Shown: piece by piece, positions 36,857-49,484 of the stretch
Layout of the letters: each line of letters begins with the position of its first letter
Numbering within the stretch: position 1 is the first letter of the stretch
Assembly (NCBI RefSeq): GCF_014595955.1
Contig: NZ_JABVCF010000007.1
Span: forward strand, 186,001 to 250,000
Source: Pseudaminobacter soli (ex Zhang et al. 2022)
Lineage (GTDB): Bacteria > Pseudomonadota > Alphaproteobacteria > Rhizobiales > Rhizobiaceae
Reading direction: 5' to 3'
DNA: 64,000 nucleotides
Position numbers and translations under genes: made by a program
The notes under the pieces: model-generated
What the model was told of the DNA's origin: nothing
The model's input: the letters and a program-made list of their open reading frames with translations, nothing else
Database searches by the model: none

Positions 36857-38170
36857 ATGACGCTTTCCTACATGCCCGGTTTCGGCAACGACTTCGAGAC
36901 GGAGACGCTCCCCGGCTCCCTCCCCCAGGGCCGAAACTCGCCGCAGCGTCCGGCCTACGGCCTCTATGCCGAGCAGCTTTCGGGCTCGCCCTTCACCGCG
37001 CCGCGCGGCGCCAACGAGCGGTCCTGGCTCTACCGCATCCGCCCGAGCGTGAAGCATCACCGCCGCTTCCGCCGAGCTGAGTTTCCGAACTGGAAGACGG
37101 CTCCCAACATGGGCGACCACGAGCTGGCGCTCGGCCAATACCGCTGGGACCCGCCGCCCATGCCTTCGGAGCCGACGGATTTCCTCCAGGGCATGCGGAC
37201 GATGACCACTGCCGGCGATGCGCTCGGGCAGTCCGGCATGGCCTCGCATATCTATCTCGCAAATCGCTCGATGACGGACGACCACTTCTTCAATGCCGAC
37301 GCCGAAATGCTCGTTGTCGCCCAGACCGGCCGCATACGCTTCGTCACAGAGATGGGCATCATCGAGCTCGTGCCCGGCGAGATCGCCGTGCTGCCGCGCG
37401 GCCTGATGTTCAGGGTCGAGGTGCCGGACGGCGAGGCGCGGGGCTATGTCTGCGAGAACTACGGGGCGAAGTTCACTCTGCCCAACCGCGGTCCGATCGG
37501 CGCCAATTGCCTGGCCAACCCGCGAGACTTCAAGACGCCGGTCGCGTGGTTCGAGGACAAGGAGACGCCCTGCCGGATTGTCGTGAAATGGTGTGGCTCA
37601 TTCCACGTCACCGAGATCGGCCATTCGCCGCTCGACGTGGTCGCCTGGCACGGCAACTATGCGCCCTATAAATACGACCTTTCGACCTTCTCGCCAGTCG
37701 GCGCCATCCTGTTCGACCATCCCGACCCGTCGATCTTCACGGTCTTGACCGCGCCTTCGGGCGAGGAGGGGACGGCGAATGTCGACTTCGTCATCTTCCC
37801 GCCGCGCTGGCTGGTGGCCGAGGATACTTTCCGCCCACCCTGGTACCATCGCAACGTGATGAGCGAGTTCATGGGCCTGATCCGCGGCCGCTACGACGCC
37901 AAGGAAACCGGTTTTGTGCCGGGCGGCATGAGCCTGCACAACATGATGCTGGCGCACGGGCCGGATGCGGAAGGATTCGAAAAAGCCTCACGCGCCGAGC
38001 TGAAACCGGTGAAGCTCGAAGACACGATGGCGTTCATGTTCGAGACGCGCTTCCCGCAGATGCTGACGCGCTACGCCGCAGATCTGGAAACGCTGCAGGA
38101 GGACTACATCGACTGCTGGTCGCGCCTGAAGAAACGCTTCAACGGCACGCCGGAAGGGGATTGGAGCTAG
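36857..38170 (+). CDS. hmgA: homogentisate 1,2-dioxygenase
   Basis: This 437-residue iron enzyme opens the ring of homogentisate to maleylacetoacetate in tyrosine and phenylalanine breakdown. It starts [20 protein letters not shown] after five residues. It contains the conserved [29 protein letters not shown] and [17 protein letters not shown]. The iron-site region is in [20 protein letters not shown] with the distal [21 protein letters not shown] 36857 has GAGGAGG upstream. The usual partners (hpd, maiA, fahA) are not beside it. Confidence 0.96.
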   Translation: MTLSYMPGFGNDFETETLPGSLPQGRNSPQRPAYGLYAEQLSGSPFTAPRGANERSWLYRIRPSVKHHRRFRRAEFPNWKTAPNMGDHELALGQYRWDPPPMPSEPTDFLQGMRTMTTAGDALGQSGMASHIYLANRSMTDDHFFNADAEMLVVAQTGRIRFVTEMGIIELVPGEIAVLPRGLMFRVEVPDGEARGYVCENYGAKFTLPNRGPIGANCLANPRDFKTPVAWFEDKETPCRIVVKWCGSFHVTEIGHSPLDVVAWHGNYAPYKYDLSTFSPVGAILFDHPDPSIFTVLTAPSGEEGTANVDFVIFPPRWLVAEDTFRPPWYHRNVMSEFMGLIRGRYDAKETGFVPGGMSLHNMMLAHGPDAEGFEKASRAELKPVKLEDTMAFMFETRFPQMLTRYAADLETLQEDYIDCWSRLKKRFNGTPEGDWS

Positions 38171-38173
38171 GAT

Positions 38174-38200
38174 AAAGGGCGCGGCAGCGCCGCGCCCTTT
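38174..38200. terminator. bidirectional terminator between hmgA and rpsP
   Basis: AAAGGGCGCGGC and GCCGCGCCCTTT form a perfect 12-base stem with a 3-base loop, between the convergent ends of hmgA and rpsP. A and T bases at the two ends allow it to work in both directions. Confidence 0.8.
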
Positions 38201-38210
38201 CGAGAACCTA

Positions 38211-38603
38211 TCAGGAAGCAGCGCCTTCCTCGGGCGCAGCAGTCGCGGCGGCGATGGCCGCAGCGGCCTCTTCCTGCGCCTTCTTGATGGCGTCGAGACG
38301 AGCCTGGGCCTTCTTGCCCGGCAGCGCCTTGGTCGGGTTTGAGCGCGCCTCGCGCTTCGTCAGGCCGGCCGCATCGAGGAAGCGGGCGACGCGGTCGGTC
38401 GGCAGCGCGCCGTTGCCGAGCCAATGCTTCACGCGGTCGGCGTCGACCTTCACGCGCTCGGCGTCTTTCGGCAGCAGCGGGTTCCAGGCGCCCACGATCT
38501 CGATAAAGCGTCCGTCGCGCGGCGACCGCACGTCGGCGATGACGATATGATAGTAGGGACGCTTCTTGGAGCCCGCGCGGGCCAGTCGGATCTTCAGTGA
38601 CAT
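38211..38603 (-). CDS. rpsP: 30S ribosomal protein S16
   Basis: This 130-residue protein of the small subunit begins [20 protein letters not shown] and has [20 protein letters not shown]. The last 50 residues are an alanine/lysine/glutamate-rich tail as in many alphaproteobacterial S16 proteins. It lies downstream of the chorismate mutase gene. In relatives rimM, trmD and rplS follow; here the convergent hmgA gene follows. Confidence 0.96.
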   Translation of the reverse strand: MSLKIRLARAGSKKRPYYHIVIADVRSPRDGRFIEIVGAWNPLLPKDAERVKVDADRVKHWLGNGALPTDRVARFLDAAGLTKREARSNPTKALPGKKAQARLDAIKKAQEEAAAAIAAATAAPEEGAAS

Positions 38604-38635
38604 GTCTTTCTCCTAAAAGTTCGATCCGTTGAGAT

Positions 38636-39016
38636 TCATTTGGATTCGGTATCGCCGGTCCCGGCCAGCTGAGGACCACCGTTGGAAGCGGCGATCTGCT
38701 CGTGATGGCGGATGACTTCCTTGACCACGAAGTTCAGGAACTTTTCCGCGAAGTCGGGGTCGAGATTGGCTTCCTGCGCCAGCCGCCGCAGGCGGGCGAT
38801 CTGCTGGGTCTCGCGAGACGGATCAGCCGGTGGCAAGCCATGAGTGGCCTTCAGCACGCCGACCGCCTTGGTGCAGCGAAAACGCTCCGCCAGCATGTGG
38901 ATGAGGGCAGCGTCGATATTGTCGATCGAGGCGCGATATATCTTCAGCGCTTCATAGGCGTCCGTCACGGTCTTGTAACCGGCGGCAATGGGGTCGTAGG
39001 CGTCCTGCTCCTTCAT
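38636..39016 (-). CDS. chorismate mutase (AroQ type)
   Basis: This 126-residue, all-helical protein converts chorismate to prephenate. It has YRASIDNIDAALIHMLAERF, with the arginine and the helix-1 pattern of AroQ enzymes, then AVGVLKATHGLPPADPSRET, and the third helix with FVVKEVIRHHEQIA. The gene lies between ffh and rpsP, as in other Hyphomicrobiales, and begins seven bases after the ffh stop. It belongs to an SRP-ribosomal operon in spite of its metabolic function. Confidence 0.88.
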   Translation of the reverse strand: MKEQDAYDPIAAGYKTVTDAYEALKIYRASIDNIDAALIHMLAERFRCTKAVGVLKATHGLPPADPSRETQQIARLRRLAQEANLDPDFAEKFLNFVVKEVIRHHEQIAASNGGPQLAGTGDTESK

Positions 39017-39023
39017 CTCCCCC

Positions 39024-42351
<3,328 letters not shown>

Positions 42352-42369
42352 GATGAAAATCGCCCACGT

Positions 42370-42512
42370 TCTCTCCCCCCTCGAGGGGGAGATGTCGCCG
42401 AAGGCGACAGAGGGGGTCCGAGCGGCAGCGCTCGACTCCCAAATTGCGTCACGCACGGCCGAGGCGACCCCTCCCGGCCGCTTCGCGGCCACCCTCCCCT
42501 CAAGGGGGAGGG
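42370..42512. repeat. CCCCTC/GAGGGG palindromic repeat, two-part copy
   Basis: This 143-base element has two palindromic ends (CTCCCCC/GGGGGAG with GTCGCC/GGCGAC, and GGCCGC/GCGGCC with CCTCCCCT/GGGGGAGG) joined by about 50 unpaired bases. It fills the gap between the E1alpha and E1beta genes. The copy at 51318-51460 has the same length and the same two ends in inverse order. Confidence 0.75.
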
Positions 42513-42540
42513 CAACGCCGAGCCGGCGAGGAGCCCCCTA

Positions 42541-43554
42541 ATGCCCCGCCGCACCATGATCGAGGCGATCCGCGACGCGATGGACGTCGCGATGGGGCAG
42601 GACGAGCGGGTCGTCGTGTTCGGCGAGGACGTCGGCTATTTCGGCGGGGTGTTCCGCTGCACGCAGGGCCTGCAGCAGAAGTATGGAAAAACCCGCTGCT
42701 TCGACACGCCGATCAGCGAACTCGGCATCGTCGGCGTGGCCATCGGCATGGCGGCCTACGGGCTGCGGCCCTGCATCGAGGTGCAGTTCGCCGACTACGT
42801 CTATCCCGCCTACGACCAGATCGTCTCGGAGGCGGCGCGCATCCGCTATCGCTCCAACGGCGAGTTCACCTGCCCGATCGTCATCCGCATGCCGACGGGC
42901 GGCGGCATCTTTGGCGGCCAGACCCACAGCCAGAGCCCCGAGGCGCTGTTCACGCACGTGTCCGGCTTGAAGGTCGTGGTGCCATCGAACCCCGCTGATG
43001 CCAAGGGGCTGCTGATCGCCTCGATCGAGGACCCCGATCCGGTGATCTTCTTGGAGCCGAAGCGCCTCTACAACGGTCCCTTCGACGGCCACCACGAGCG
43101 GCCGGTCACCTCCTGGGCAAAACACCCGCTGGGCGAGGTTGCGGACGGGCACTATGCCGTCCCGCTCGGCAAGGCGGCGGTGCGGCGCGAAGGCTCGGCG
43201 CTCACCGTGCTCGCCTACGGGACGATGGTCTATGTGGCGGAGGCGGCGGCCGAGGAGACCGGCATCGACGCCGAGATTCTTGATTTGCGGACGCTGCTCC
43301 CGCTCGACCTCGACGCCATCAAGGAGTCCGTCTCGAAGACGGGCCGCTGCGTCGTCGTGCACGAGGCGACGCTGACTTCAGGCTTCGGCGCCGAGCTTGC
43401 CGCGCTGGTGCAGCGCCACTGCTTCTATCATTTGGAAGCTCCGGTCATCCGGGTCACCGGCTGGGACACGCCGTATCCGCACGCGCAGGAGTGGGACTAT
43501 TTTCCAGGCCCGGCGAGAGTTGGCCGCGCCTTGGTTGAGACGATGGAGGCGTGA
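42541..43554 (+). CDS. bkdA2: branched-chain 2-oxoacid dehydrogenase E1 beta subunit
   Basis: This 337-residue subunit pairs with E1alpha to bind thiamine diphosphate. It begins MPRRTMIEAIRDAMDVAMGQ and has VFGEDVGYFGGVFRCTQGLQ, DTPISELGIVGVAIGMAAYG and the C-terminal VHEATLTSGFGAELAALVQ. ATG 42541 has GAGGAG upstream, just after the repeat element. The E2 gene follows after 92 bases. Confidence 0.94.
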   Translation: MPRRTMIEAIRDAMDVAMGQDERVVVFGEDVGYFGGVFRCTQGLQQKYGKTRCFDTPISELGIVGVAIGMAAYGLRPCIEVQFADYVYPAYDQIVSEAARIRYRSNGEFTCPIVIRMPTGGGIFGGQTHSQSPEALFTHVSGLKVVVPSNPADAKGLLIASIEDPDPVIFLEPKRLYNGPFDGHHERPVTSWAKHPLGEVADGHYAVPLGKAAVRREGSALTVLAYGTMVYVAEAAAEETGIDAEILDLRTLLPLDLDAIKESVSKTGRCVVVHEATLTSGFGAELAALVQRHCFYHLEAPVIRVTGWDTPYPHAQEWDYFPGPARVGRALVETMEA

Positions 43555-43593
43555 GATGCGGAAAACTTGCCTCGACACCAGCTTCACTTCTCC

Positions 43594-43611
43594 CCCTCAC
43601 CCGGGTGAGGG
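43594..43611. repeat. short CCCTC/GAGGG palindrome between E1beta and E2 genes
   Basis: CCCTCACCCGGGTGAGGG is an 18-base perfect palindrome, a minimal member of the dispersed repeat family. It lies 35 bases before the E2 start and could modulate transcript stability within the operon. Confidence 0.55.
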
Positions 43612-43646
43612 CGCCATTCACAGTCACGGCGGAAGGAGAAGCCGCC

Positions 43647-45104
43647 ATGCCTGAGCACGTGATCAAGCTGCCGGACGTCGGAGAGGGCGTGGCGGAGGCC
43701 GAGCTCGTCGAGTGGCATGTGAAGGTCGGAGACCTCGTGCGCGAGGACAGCGTGCTCGCGGCCGTGATGACCGACAAGGCGACCGTGGAGATTCCTTCGC
43801 CAGTCGACGGCGAGGTGATCTGGCTTGGGGCCGAGATCGGCCAATCGGTGCCGGTCGGCTCGCCAATCGTCCGCCTCAAGGTTGGAGCCGCCGGGTCTAC
43901 CGGTCGCGATGCGCCCATGGACGATGGCGAGGACAAGGCGCCGCTCGCGGACGGAATGTCGGAGGAGGGTGAGCATATTCCGCCTCCGCCAGAGGCGACG
44001 GAACTGGCGGTCAAAGTAAGCGGGCACGCGAGCGGTGCGGCCGCAGCGGCTGCTGCGCTGAGATCGGATACTGTTACTACGACGGAGATCCGCGGCGGTA
44101 TCGGCGCTGGCGCTGGCCCGAGTGCCGGTGCCGGCACCAGCGCGCGCCTCAGCGCTCATACGAGCGCAGGGATCCGAGCTGCCGCGATCTCTGCGCGACC
44201 AGAGGGCGCACGTCCGACGGCCCGGATCGCCGATGGAAAACCCCTGGCTTCGCCAGCGGTGCGGCTACGCGCAAAAGAGGGCGGCATCGACCTGCGCCAG
44301 GTGCCGGGGACCGGGCCGGCCGGACGCATCACCCATGAGGATCTCGATGTGTTTCTCAGGCGAGGTCCCGCACCTACTGCCCGGCCACATCTTGCCGCCG
44401 ACACGTCGGTCGAGGAGATCAAGATCGTCGGCCTGCGCCGCAGGATCGCCGAGAAGATGGCGCTGGCGTGGTCGCGCATCCCGCACATCACCTATGTCGA
44501 GGAGGTCGACGTCACCGCGCTGGAGGAGCTTCGCGAGAAACTGAACAGGGAGGACCGACCCGGCCGTCCAAAACTCACCGTGCTGCCCTTCCTGATGCGG
44601 GCGATGGTGAAAGCGATCCGCGAGCAGCCGATCGTGAATTCGCATTTCGACGACGCGTCGGGCGTGATCCACCGCTTCGGCGGCGTGCATATCGGTATCG
44701 CTACCCAGACGCCCTCGGGGCTGATGGTGCCGGTCGTGCGCCATGCTGAAGCCCGCGATCTGTTCGATTGTGCGTCCGAACTGACGCGACTGTCGGAAGC
44801 AGCGAAGGCCGGCACGGCGACACGCGAGGAACTCTCCGGCTCTACCATCACGATCACCTCGCTGGGGGCGCTCGGCGGGATCGCGACGACGCCGATCATC
44901 AATCATCCGGAAGTGGCGATCGTGGGCGTCAACAAGATTGTGGTCCGGCCGATTTGGGACGGCTCGCAATTCGTGCCGCGCAAGATGATGAACCTCTCCT
45001 CCTCCTTCGACCACCGCGTCGTCGACGGCTGGAATGCTGCCGTGTTCGTGCAGCGGATCAAGGCGCTGCTGGAGACGCCGGCGCTGATCTTCGTGGAGGA
45101 TTAG
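43647..45104 (+). CDS. bkdB: branched-chain 2-oxoacid dehydrogenase E2 (dihydrolipoamide acyltransferase)
   Basis: This 485-residue core enzyme transfers the acyl group to CoA. An N-terminal lipoyl domain carries the lipoyl lysine K44 in MTDKATVEIPSP. A long Ala/Gly/Ser-rich linker (about 125-185) leads to a peripheral subunit-binding domain (ASPAVRLRAKEGGIDLRQVP). The catalytic domain ends with SSFDHRVVDGWNAA, which holds the active-site histidine. ATG 43647 has GGAAGGAG upstream. An E3 gene would normally follow but is absent. Confidence 0.94.
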   Translation: MPEHVIKLPDVGEGVAEAELVEWHVKVGDLVREDSVLAAVMTDKATVEIPSPVDGEVIWLGAEIGQSVPVGSPIVRLKVGAAGSTGRDAPMDDGEDKAPLADGMSEEGEHIPPPPEATELAVKVSGHASGAAAAAAALRSDTVTTTEIRGGIGAGAGPSAGAGTSARLSAHTSAGIRAAAISARPEGARPTARIADGKPLASPAVRLRAKEGGIDLRQVPGTGPAGRITHEDLDVFLRRGPAPTARPHLAADTSVEEIKIVGLRRRIAEKMALAWSRIPHITYVEEVDVTALEELREKLNREDRPGRPKLTVLPFLMRAMVKAIREQPIVNSHFDDASGVIHRFGGVHIGIATQTPSGLMVPVVRHAEARDLFDCASELTRLSEAAKAGTATREELSGSTITITSLGALGGIATTPIINHPEVAIVGVNKIVVRPIWDGSQFVPRKMMNLSSSFDHRVVDGWNAAVFVQRIKALLETPALIFVED

Positions 45105-45113
45105 GAGTGACCG

Positions 45114-45404
45114 TCAGCGCCGGTCGGCGTGGCCGAGATCCCGCTCGGGGTCGATGACGTCGCGCACGAGCTGCTTCAGCTTGGCCGCATCGGGAAAGCC
45201 GCCGCCGCGCTTCCTGTCCCAGACCAGGGTTTCGTTGCAGGTGATGGTGAAGATGCCGCCCGTGCCGGGCACGAGCGTCACCGCGCCGAGATCGGTTCCG
45301 AAGGTCGAGAGCAGCTCCTGCGCCATCCACGCGGCACGCAGCAGCCAATGACACTGCGTGCAATAGGTGATCGTGACGGCCGGCTTGGCCTGCCGATCGT
45401 TCAT
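45114..45404 (-). CDS. SelT/SelW/SelH (Rdx) family protein
   Basis: This 96-residue thioredoxin-like protein has the Rdx signature YCTQCHW with a CxxC in place of the selenocysteine form, and GTGGIFTITCNETLVWDRKR as in the family. It is proposed to act in redox reactions; the partners are unknown. ATG 45404 is chosen because the domain begins there, although the frame stays open upstream across yebC. It is convergent with bkdB, with nine bases between the stops. Confidence 0.82.
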   Translation of the reverse strand: MNDRQAKPAVTITYCTQCHWLLRAAWMAQELLSTFGTDLGAVTLVPGTGGIFTITCNETLVWDRKRGGGFPDAAKLKQLVRDVIDPERDLGHADRR

Positions 45405-45406
45405 CC

Positions 45407-46156
45407 TTAGGCGGCGCTCAGCTTGGCCAGGGTCGCTTCGTCGACCTCGAAGTTGGCATAGACGTTCTGGACGTCGTCGTCGTCCTCGAGATGCGCGACG
45501 AGCTTCATGATCGACTGGGCGCGCTCCTCGTCGACCGGGACGTTGGTCTGCGGCTTCCAGATGATCTTTACGCTTTCGGCCTCGCCGAGCGCGGCCTCGA
45601 GCGCCTTGGAGACCTCGCCGACATCCTCGAAAGTGCACTGGATAATGTGCCCGTTCTCGTCGGAATGGACATCCTCGGCGCCGGCCTCGATGGCGGCTTC
45701 CATCACCTTGTCGGCATCGCCCGCCTCCGGCTTGTAGAAGATCTCGCCCACCCGGTCCCACAGGAAAGACACCGAGCCGGTTTCGCCGAGTGCACCGCCG
45801 GCCTTGGTGAAGGCGGCGCGGACGTTGGACGCGGTGCGATTGCGATTGTCGGTCAGGGCCTCGACGATGAGGGCGATGCCGCCCGGGCCATAGCCCTCGT
45901 AGCGGACCTCGTCATAGTTCTCCGTGTCGCCGCCGATCGCCTTGTTGATCGCCCGCTGGATGTTGTCCTTGGGCATGGACTCCGCCTTGGCGTTCTGGAT
46001 GGCGAGCCTGAGGCGGGGATTCATTTCGGGGTCGGGGGCGCCGAGCTTGGCCGCAACGGTGATCTCGCGCGCCAGCTTGGAGAAGATTTTTGAGCGGACC
46101 GCATCCTGGCGGCCCTTGCGGTGCATGATGTTCTTGAATTGTGAATGACCGGCCAT
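45407..46156 (-). CDS. yebC: YebC/PmpR family protein
   Basis: This 249-residue protein starts [20 protein letters not shown] and has the three-domain YebC fold, with [20 protein letters not shown] in the middle and [20 protein letters not shown] near the end. Family members act as transcription regulators, and some relieve ribosome stalling at proline stretches. The Rdx gene starts three bases after its stop, so the two are co-transcribed. The frame stays open upstream to 46909, but that part is antisense to the next gene's coding and is not real. Confidence 0.93.
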   Translation of the reverse strand: MAGHSQFKNIMHRKGRQDAVRSKIFSKLAREITVAAKLGAPDPEMNPRLRLAIQNAKAESMPKDNIQRAINKAIGGDTENYDEVRYEGYGPGGIALIVEALTDNRNRTASNVRAAFTKAGGALGETGSVSFLWDRVGEIFYKPEAGDADKVMEAAIEAGAEDVHSDENGHIIQCTFEDVGEVSKALEAALGEAESVKIIWKPQTNVPVDEERAQSIMKLVAHLEDDDDVQNVYANFEVDEATLAKLSAA

Positions 46157-46326
46157 GACGTCACTGCCTGAAGGAGGTTCGGCGATTTCTGGAGCTGGGG
46201 GCTTATAGACAGAAATGCGGTCACACGTCCAGAAGTCGCGGTCTTGCGCACTCCAAGTTCGTCGAAATCCGACTATTGCGATTCGCCGCAGAACGCTCTC
46301 AAGTTGCGCCTCGGCGGTTGGAGTTG

Positions 46327-47301
46327 TCAGCCGACCTTGATGTGAGCGGTCTCCGGAACAGCGGTCAGCGGTCGGCCCTCGGAGAACCACGACACGAGGT
46401 TGTCCACACAGAGGTCGGCCATGGCGCGGCGGGTATGGACGGAAGCAGAGCCGACATGCGGCAGCAGCGTCGCGTTTGGCGCATCGAGCAGCGCCTGCGG
46501 CACGTGCGGTTCGTTGGCAAAGACGTCGAGGCCGGCAGCCGCGATGATTCCATCGGTTAGCGCCTTCGCGAGCGCATCTTCGTCCACCGTCATGCCGCGC
46601 CCGATATTGATGAAGACGCCGTTCGGCCCAAGCGCCGCGAGAATCTCCGCATTGACGGCCTTGGCGGTCTCGGGCGTGCCTGGCGCGACCGAGATCAGCG
46701 TGTCGACCGCCTCGGCCAGACCCTTCAGGGTCGAATGATGGGTGTAATCGACGCCCTCGACGGGGCGTCGGTTGTGATAGGCGATCGAGAGGCCGAACGC
46801 CTCCAGTCGCTTGGCTATCGCGATCCCGATCCTGCCCATGCCGAAGATGCCGGCGCTCCTGCCGCGCAGCGTCAGCGGGGTGAGGGGGTAATTGCCATCG
46901 CTCACCCATTTGCCTTCGCGTAGCCAGTTCTCCGAGCGGCCGAGCTCGCGCACCGTATTGAGAAGTAGCCCGATCGCGGTGTCCGCGACCTCCTCGGTCA
47001 GCACGTCCGGCGTGTTGGTGACCATGACGCCCCTGGCCGCGGCGTGCTTGGAGTCCACGGCATCGTAGCCGACGCCGAAATTGGCGATGATCTCGAGATT
47101 GGGCAGGGCGTCGATCAGGGTAGCGTCAGCACCGGCCGCACTGGCAATCCCGCGAACCTTCGCGGCGATCTCGGACGTCACCAGGGAGGCCGAGACGCTG
47201 TCGATCGGCACCAGCTCGAACTCGTTTCCGATGCGCTCCAGCGCGTGCTGGTTGAGCTTTCCCGGCACTAGCACGACAACCGACTTGGTATTGGAAGGCA
47301 T
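46327..47301 (-). CDS. D-isomer-specific 2-hydroxyacid dehydrogenase
   Basis: This 324-residue NAD(P)H enzyme reduces 2-oxo acids such as glyoxylate or hydroxypyruvate, or oxidises the matching 2-hydroxy acids. The nucleotide motif is [16 protein letters not shown], and [26 protein letters not shown] and the catalytic histidine in [13 protein letters not shown] are typical of the GyaR/GhrB group. The LacI-family gene lies just upstream on the same strand and may control it. The exact substrate is not clear. Confidence 0.88.
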   Translation of the reverse strand: MPSNTKSVVVLVPGKLNQHALERIGNEFELVPIDSVSASLVTSEIAAKVRGIASAAGADATLIDALPNLEIIANFGVGYDAVDSKHAAARGVMVTNTPDVLTEEVADTAIGLLLNTVRELGRSENWLREGKWVSDGNYPLTPLTLRGRSAGIFGMGRIGIAIAKRLEAFGLSIAYHNRRPVEGVDYTHHSTLKGLAEAVDTLISVAPGTPETAKAVNAEILAALGPNGVFINIGRGMTVDEDALAKALTDGIIAAAGLDVFANEPHVPQALLDAPNATLLPHVGSASVHTRRAMADLCVDNLVSWFSEGRPLTAVPETAHIKVG

Positions 47302-47331
47302 TGCGTTCCGCTCTGTTCTGGATTGAAAGGA

Positions 47332-48396
47332 TCAGGCGCGTTCGACCGGCCGCGAGGTCGATTGGCGCACGTGCAATTCGGGCTTTATCAGCTCCTGCGA
47401 GGGCTTCAGCGCCGTGCCCGCGAGCTTGTCGAGAAGGGCGCGCGCCGCGCGTCGTCCGACCTCGCGCTGCCCATTCCACACCGTCGTCAGGGCCGGCGTG
47501 GCGATTGCGGCCTCCTCGAGATCGTCATAGCCGGTCACCGAAATATCGACGCCCGGCGTCAGCCCCGCGCGCGCAATGCCGTTCATCAGGCCGATGGCGA
47601 CCAGATCGTTCCAGCACACCGCCGCGGTCGGATGGTCCTTCAGCGCGAGGAACTGGCTGGCAGCCTCGAACCCAGCCTGCTTCGTGCGCGGCCCCGGGAT
47701 GCGCCAGGAGGGTTTTACCTCCAGCCCGGCCTTCTCCATGGCGTCGACATAGCCCTGATAGCGGTCGCGGCCGGTCGAGGTCTGGTCTGTGCCGCCGATC
47801 ATCGAGATTCGGGTATGACCGAGCGAAATCAGGTGGTTGGTCGCCAGCGCGGTGCCATAGGCGTCGTCGCCGCGGAACACCGGAACGTTGGCGTTCTCGA
47901 CGGTGCGCGCGATCAGGACCGCGGGCAACCCGTTCTCCTCCGCCATCCTGATGTCTTCCGGCGGCGTGCCGATCGCGGGCGACATGATCACGCCGTCCGC
48001 GCCCAGTTGCAGCAGCGTGTCGATGAAGGTGCGCTGTTTCTCGAGCTGGTCGTAGTGGTTGGAGAGGATGAAGGTCTGCCGGCTGCGGTCGAGCTCGGTC
48101 TCGATGGAGCGCAGGATCTCGGCGAAGAAGGGGTTCATGATGTCGTGCACCACAACCCCGACGATGCCCGACCGGGAAGTGCGCAGGCTTGCCGCCCGCC
48201 TGTTGTAGATGTAGCCGATGGTGCGGGCATGCTCCTTGATGCGGTCCCGCGTCGAGTCCGCTACGAGCGGACTGTCGCGCAGGGCCAGCGACACCGTCGC
48301 GGTCGAGACACCAAGCGCATCGGCAATCGTCGAAAGCTTGATCTTCTGCGCCAGCTTGACCTCCCGAGCTGCCGCGCCGCGAAGGCGCTTAAACAT
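47332..48396 (-). CDS. LacI-family transcriptional regulator
   Basis: This 354-residue repressor has an N-terminal helix-turn-helix and hinge (KLSTIADALGVSTATVSLAL) followed by a periplasmic-binding-protein-like effector domain with SGIVGVVVHDIMNPFFAEIL and VSVTGYDDLEEAAIATPALT-like sequence (ISVTGYDDLEEA). The effector is probably a sugar or sugar acid. The ATG at 48396 lies inside a repeated palindromic region and has no clear ribosome site; a strong GGGAGG instead precedes CTG 48354, so the start is uncertain. The 2-hydroxyacid dehydrogenase gene follows after 30 bases. Confidence 0.88.
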   Translation of the reverse strand: MFKRLRGAAAREVKLAQKIKLSTIADALGVSTATVSLALRDSPLVADSTRDRIKEHARTIGYIYNRRAASLRTSRSGIVGVVVHDIMNPFFAEILRSIETELDRSRQTFILSNHYDQLEKQRTFIDTLLQLGADGVIMSPAIGTPPEDIRMAEENGLPAVLIARTVENANVPVFRGDDAYGTALATNHLISLGHTRISMIGGTDQTSTGRDRYQGYVDAMEKAGLEVKPSWRIPGPRTKQAGFEAASQFLALKDHPTAAVCWNDLVAIGLMNGIARAGLTPGVDISVTGYDDLEEAAIATPALTTVWNGQREVGRRAARALLDKLAGTALKPSQELIKPELHVRQSTSRPVERA

Positions 48397-48426
48397 TTTA
48401 AAGCGCGCTTAAAACATTTAATCGCG
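48388..48426. promoter_or_regulatory. operator candidate of the LacI-family gene
   Basis: Two near-identical direct repeats (TTAAACATTTTAAAGCGCG and TTAAAACATTTAATCGCG) surround the palindrome AAGCGCGCTT, a CG-centred form usual for LacI-family operators. The AT-rich block overlaps the annotated start codon, so it is likely promoter and operator together. Confidence 0.5.
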
Positions 48427-48448
48427 CGGCGTCAATGCCCTTGCACAA

Positions 48449-49363
48449 TCAGTTGGCCGCCCTCTGCCCCTGGCCGCGCAGCCTGTGCTCGCGATGCACG
48501 ATGTAGAGCCCGCTCGCCACGATGATCGCGGCCCCGCCGAGTGTCCAGCCGTCAGGCAACTGGCCGAACACCAGATAACCGGCTGCGATCATCCACACCA
48601 TCTGGAGATAGGGATAGGGAGCAAGCGAGATGGTCGAGGCTATGGAATAGGCCTTGATCAGAAACCAGTGGCCGATGCCCCCGCATGCGGCGATGATTAC
48701 TAGAAGGACGAGGTGGAGAAATCCGGGCGGGGCGGAGGCCGTGAACGGCACGACCGGCAGCAACAGCACCGTCGGTGCAAGCGCCGAGTAGAAGACGAGG
48801 CTCTCGGGCGTCTCCTTGGCGGACATACGGCGGGTCAGGATCACGTAGAAGCAGGTCGACAGGGTGGCGCACAGCGCGAACAGGTGGCCGATGCCGAATT
48901 CTCCGACACCCGGCCGCGTGATGACGAGCACGCCACAGAAGCCGGCCAGCGCGGCGAGCCAGCGGCGCCACCCTGCCCATTCGCCGAGCAGCGGACCGGC
49001 AAGCGCGGTTACCAGGATCGGGACGGCGAAGAATATCGCCGCGGTCTGGGCAAGCTGCAGCGTCATGAGTGCCGCGAAGTTGAAGATTGTCGAGCCGAGC
49101 AGCGTCAGGCTGCGCAGCACCTGCATGGGCAGGCTCGCCGCCTTGAAGATGGATGCGTTGCGGAAGCCGCCGAGAAGAACCACCGCTAGCAGCGTGTGTC
49201 CGGCGAAGCGGGTCCAGGCGACGAAGGCGGAGGACATCCCGGACAGCACGAGATACTTCGCGCATGTATCCAGCACGGTGAAGAACAGACCGGTCAGGAG
49301 AACGAAGAGGATGGCCGGGACCGGGGTCGCGGCTTCATGCCTTGCGGAAATCTGGTTCAACAA
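48449..49363 (-). CDS. EamA-domain (DMT superfamily) transporter
   Basis: This 304-residue inner-membrane protein has ten predicted helices in two EamA repeats (about residues 15-150 and 160-295), such as AILFVLLTGLFFTVLDTCAK and HLFALCATLSTCFYVILTRR. Members export metabolites, often amino acids or drugs; the substrate is unknown. The start seems to be TTG 49363, since no ATG precedes the first helix. Confidence 0.85.
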   Translation of the reverse strand: MLNQISARHEAATPVPAILFVLLTGLFFTVLDTCAKYLVLSGMSSAFVAWTRFAGHTLLAVVLLGGFRNASIFKAASLPMQVLRSLTLLGSTIFNFAALMTLQLAQTAAIFFAVPILVTALAGPLLGEWAGWRRWLAALAGFCGVLVITRPGVGEFGIGHLFALCATLSTCFYVILTRRMSAKETPESLVFYSALAPTVLLLPVVPFTASAPPGFLHLVLLVIIAACGGIGHWFLIKAYSIASTISLAPYPYLQMVWMIAAGYLVFGQLPDGWTLGGAAIIVASGLYIVHREHRLRGQGQRAAN

Positions 49364-49484
49364 AAGGCCGAAAGAGAGCGTGGCGTTAGACAGCTATTGG
49401 GCCATCGGCCGGCTGCATGCAATGCGCATTCCGGGAAACCTCAACATCGAGTCGCAAGTGTTGCAGTCCTGACAGCCTTTCCGG

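Noticed and set aside
46157-46909. Upstream extension of the yebC frame
   Set aside because: It is out of frame with the 2-hydroxyacid dehydrogenase gene, which clearly uses these bases in another frame of the same strand.
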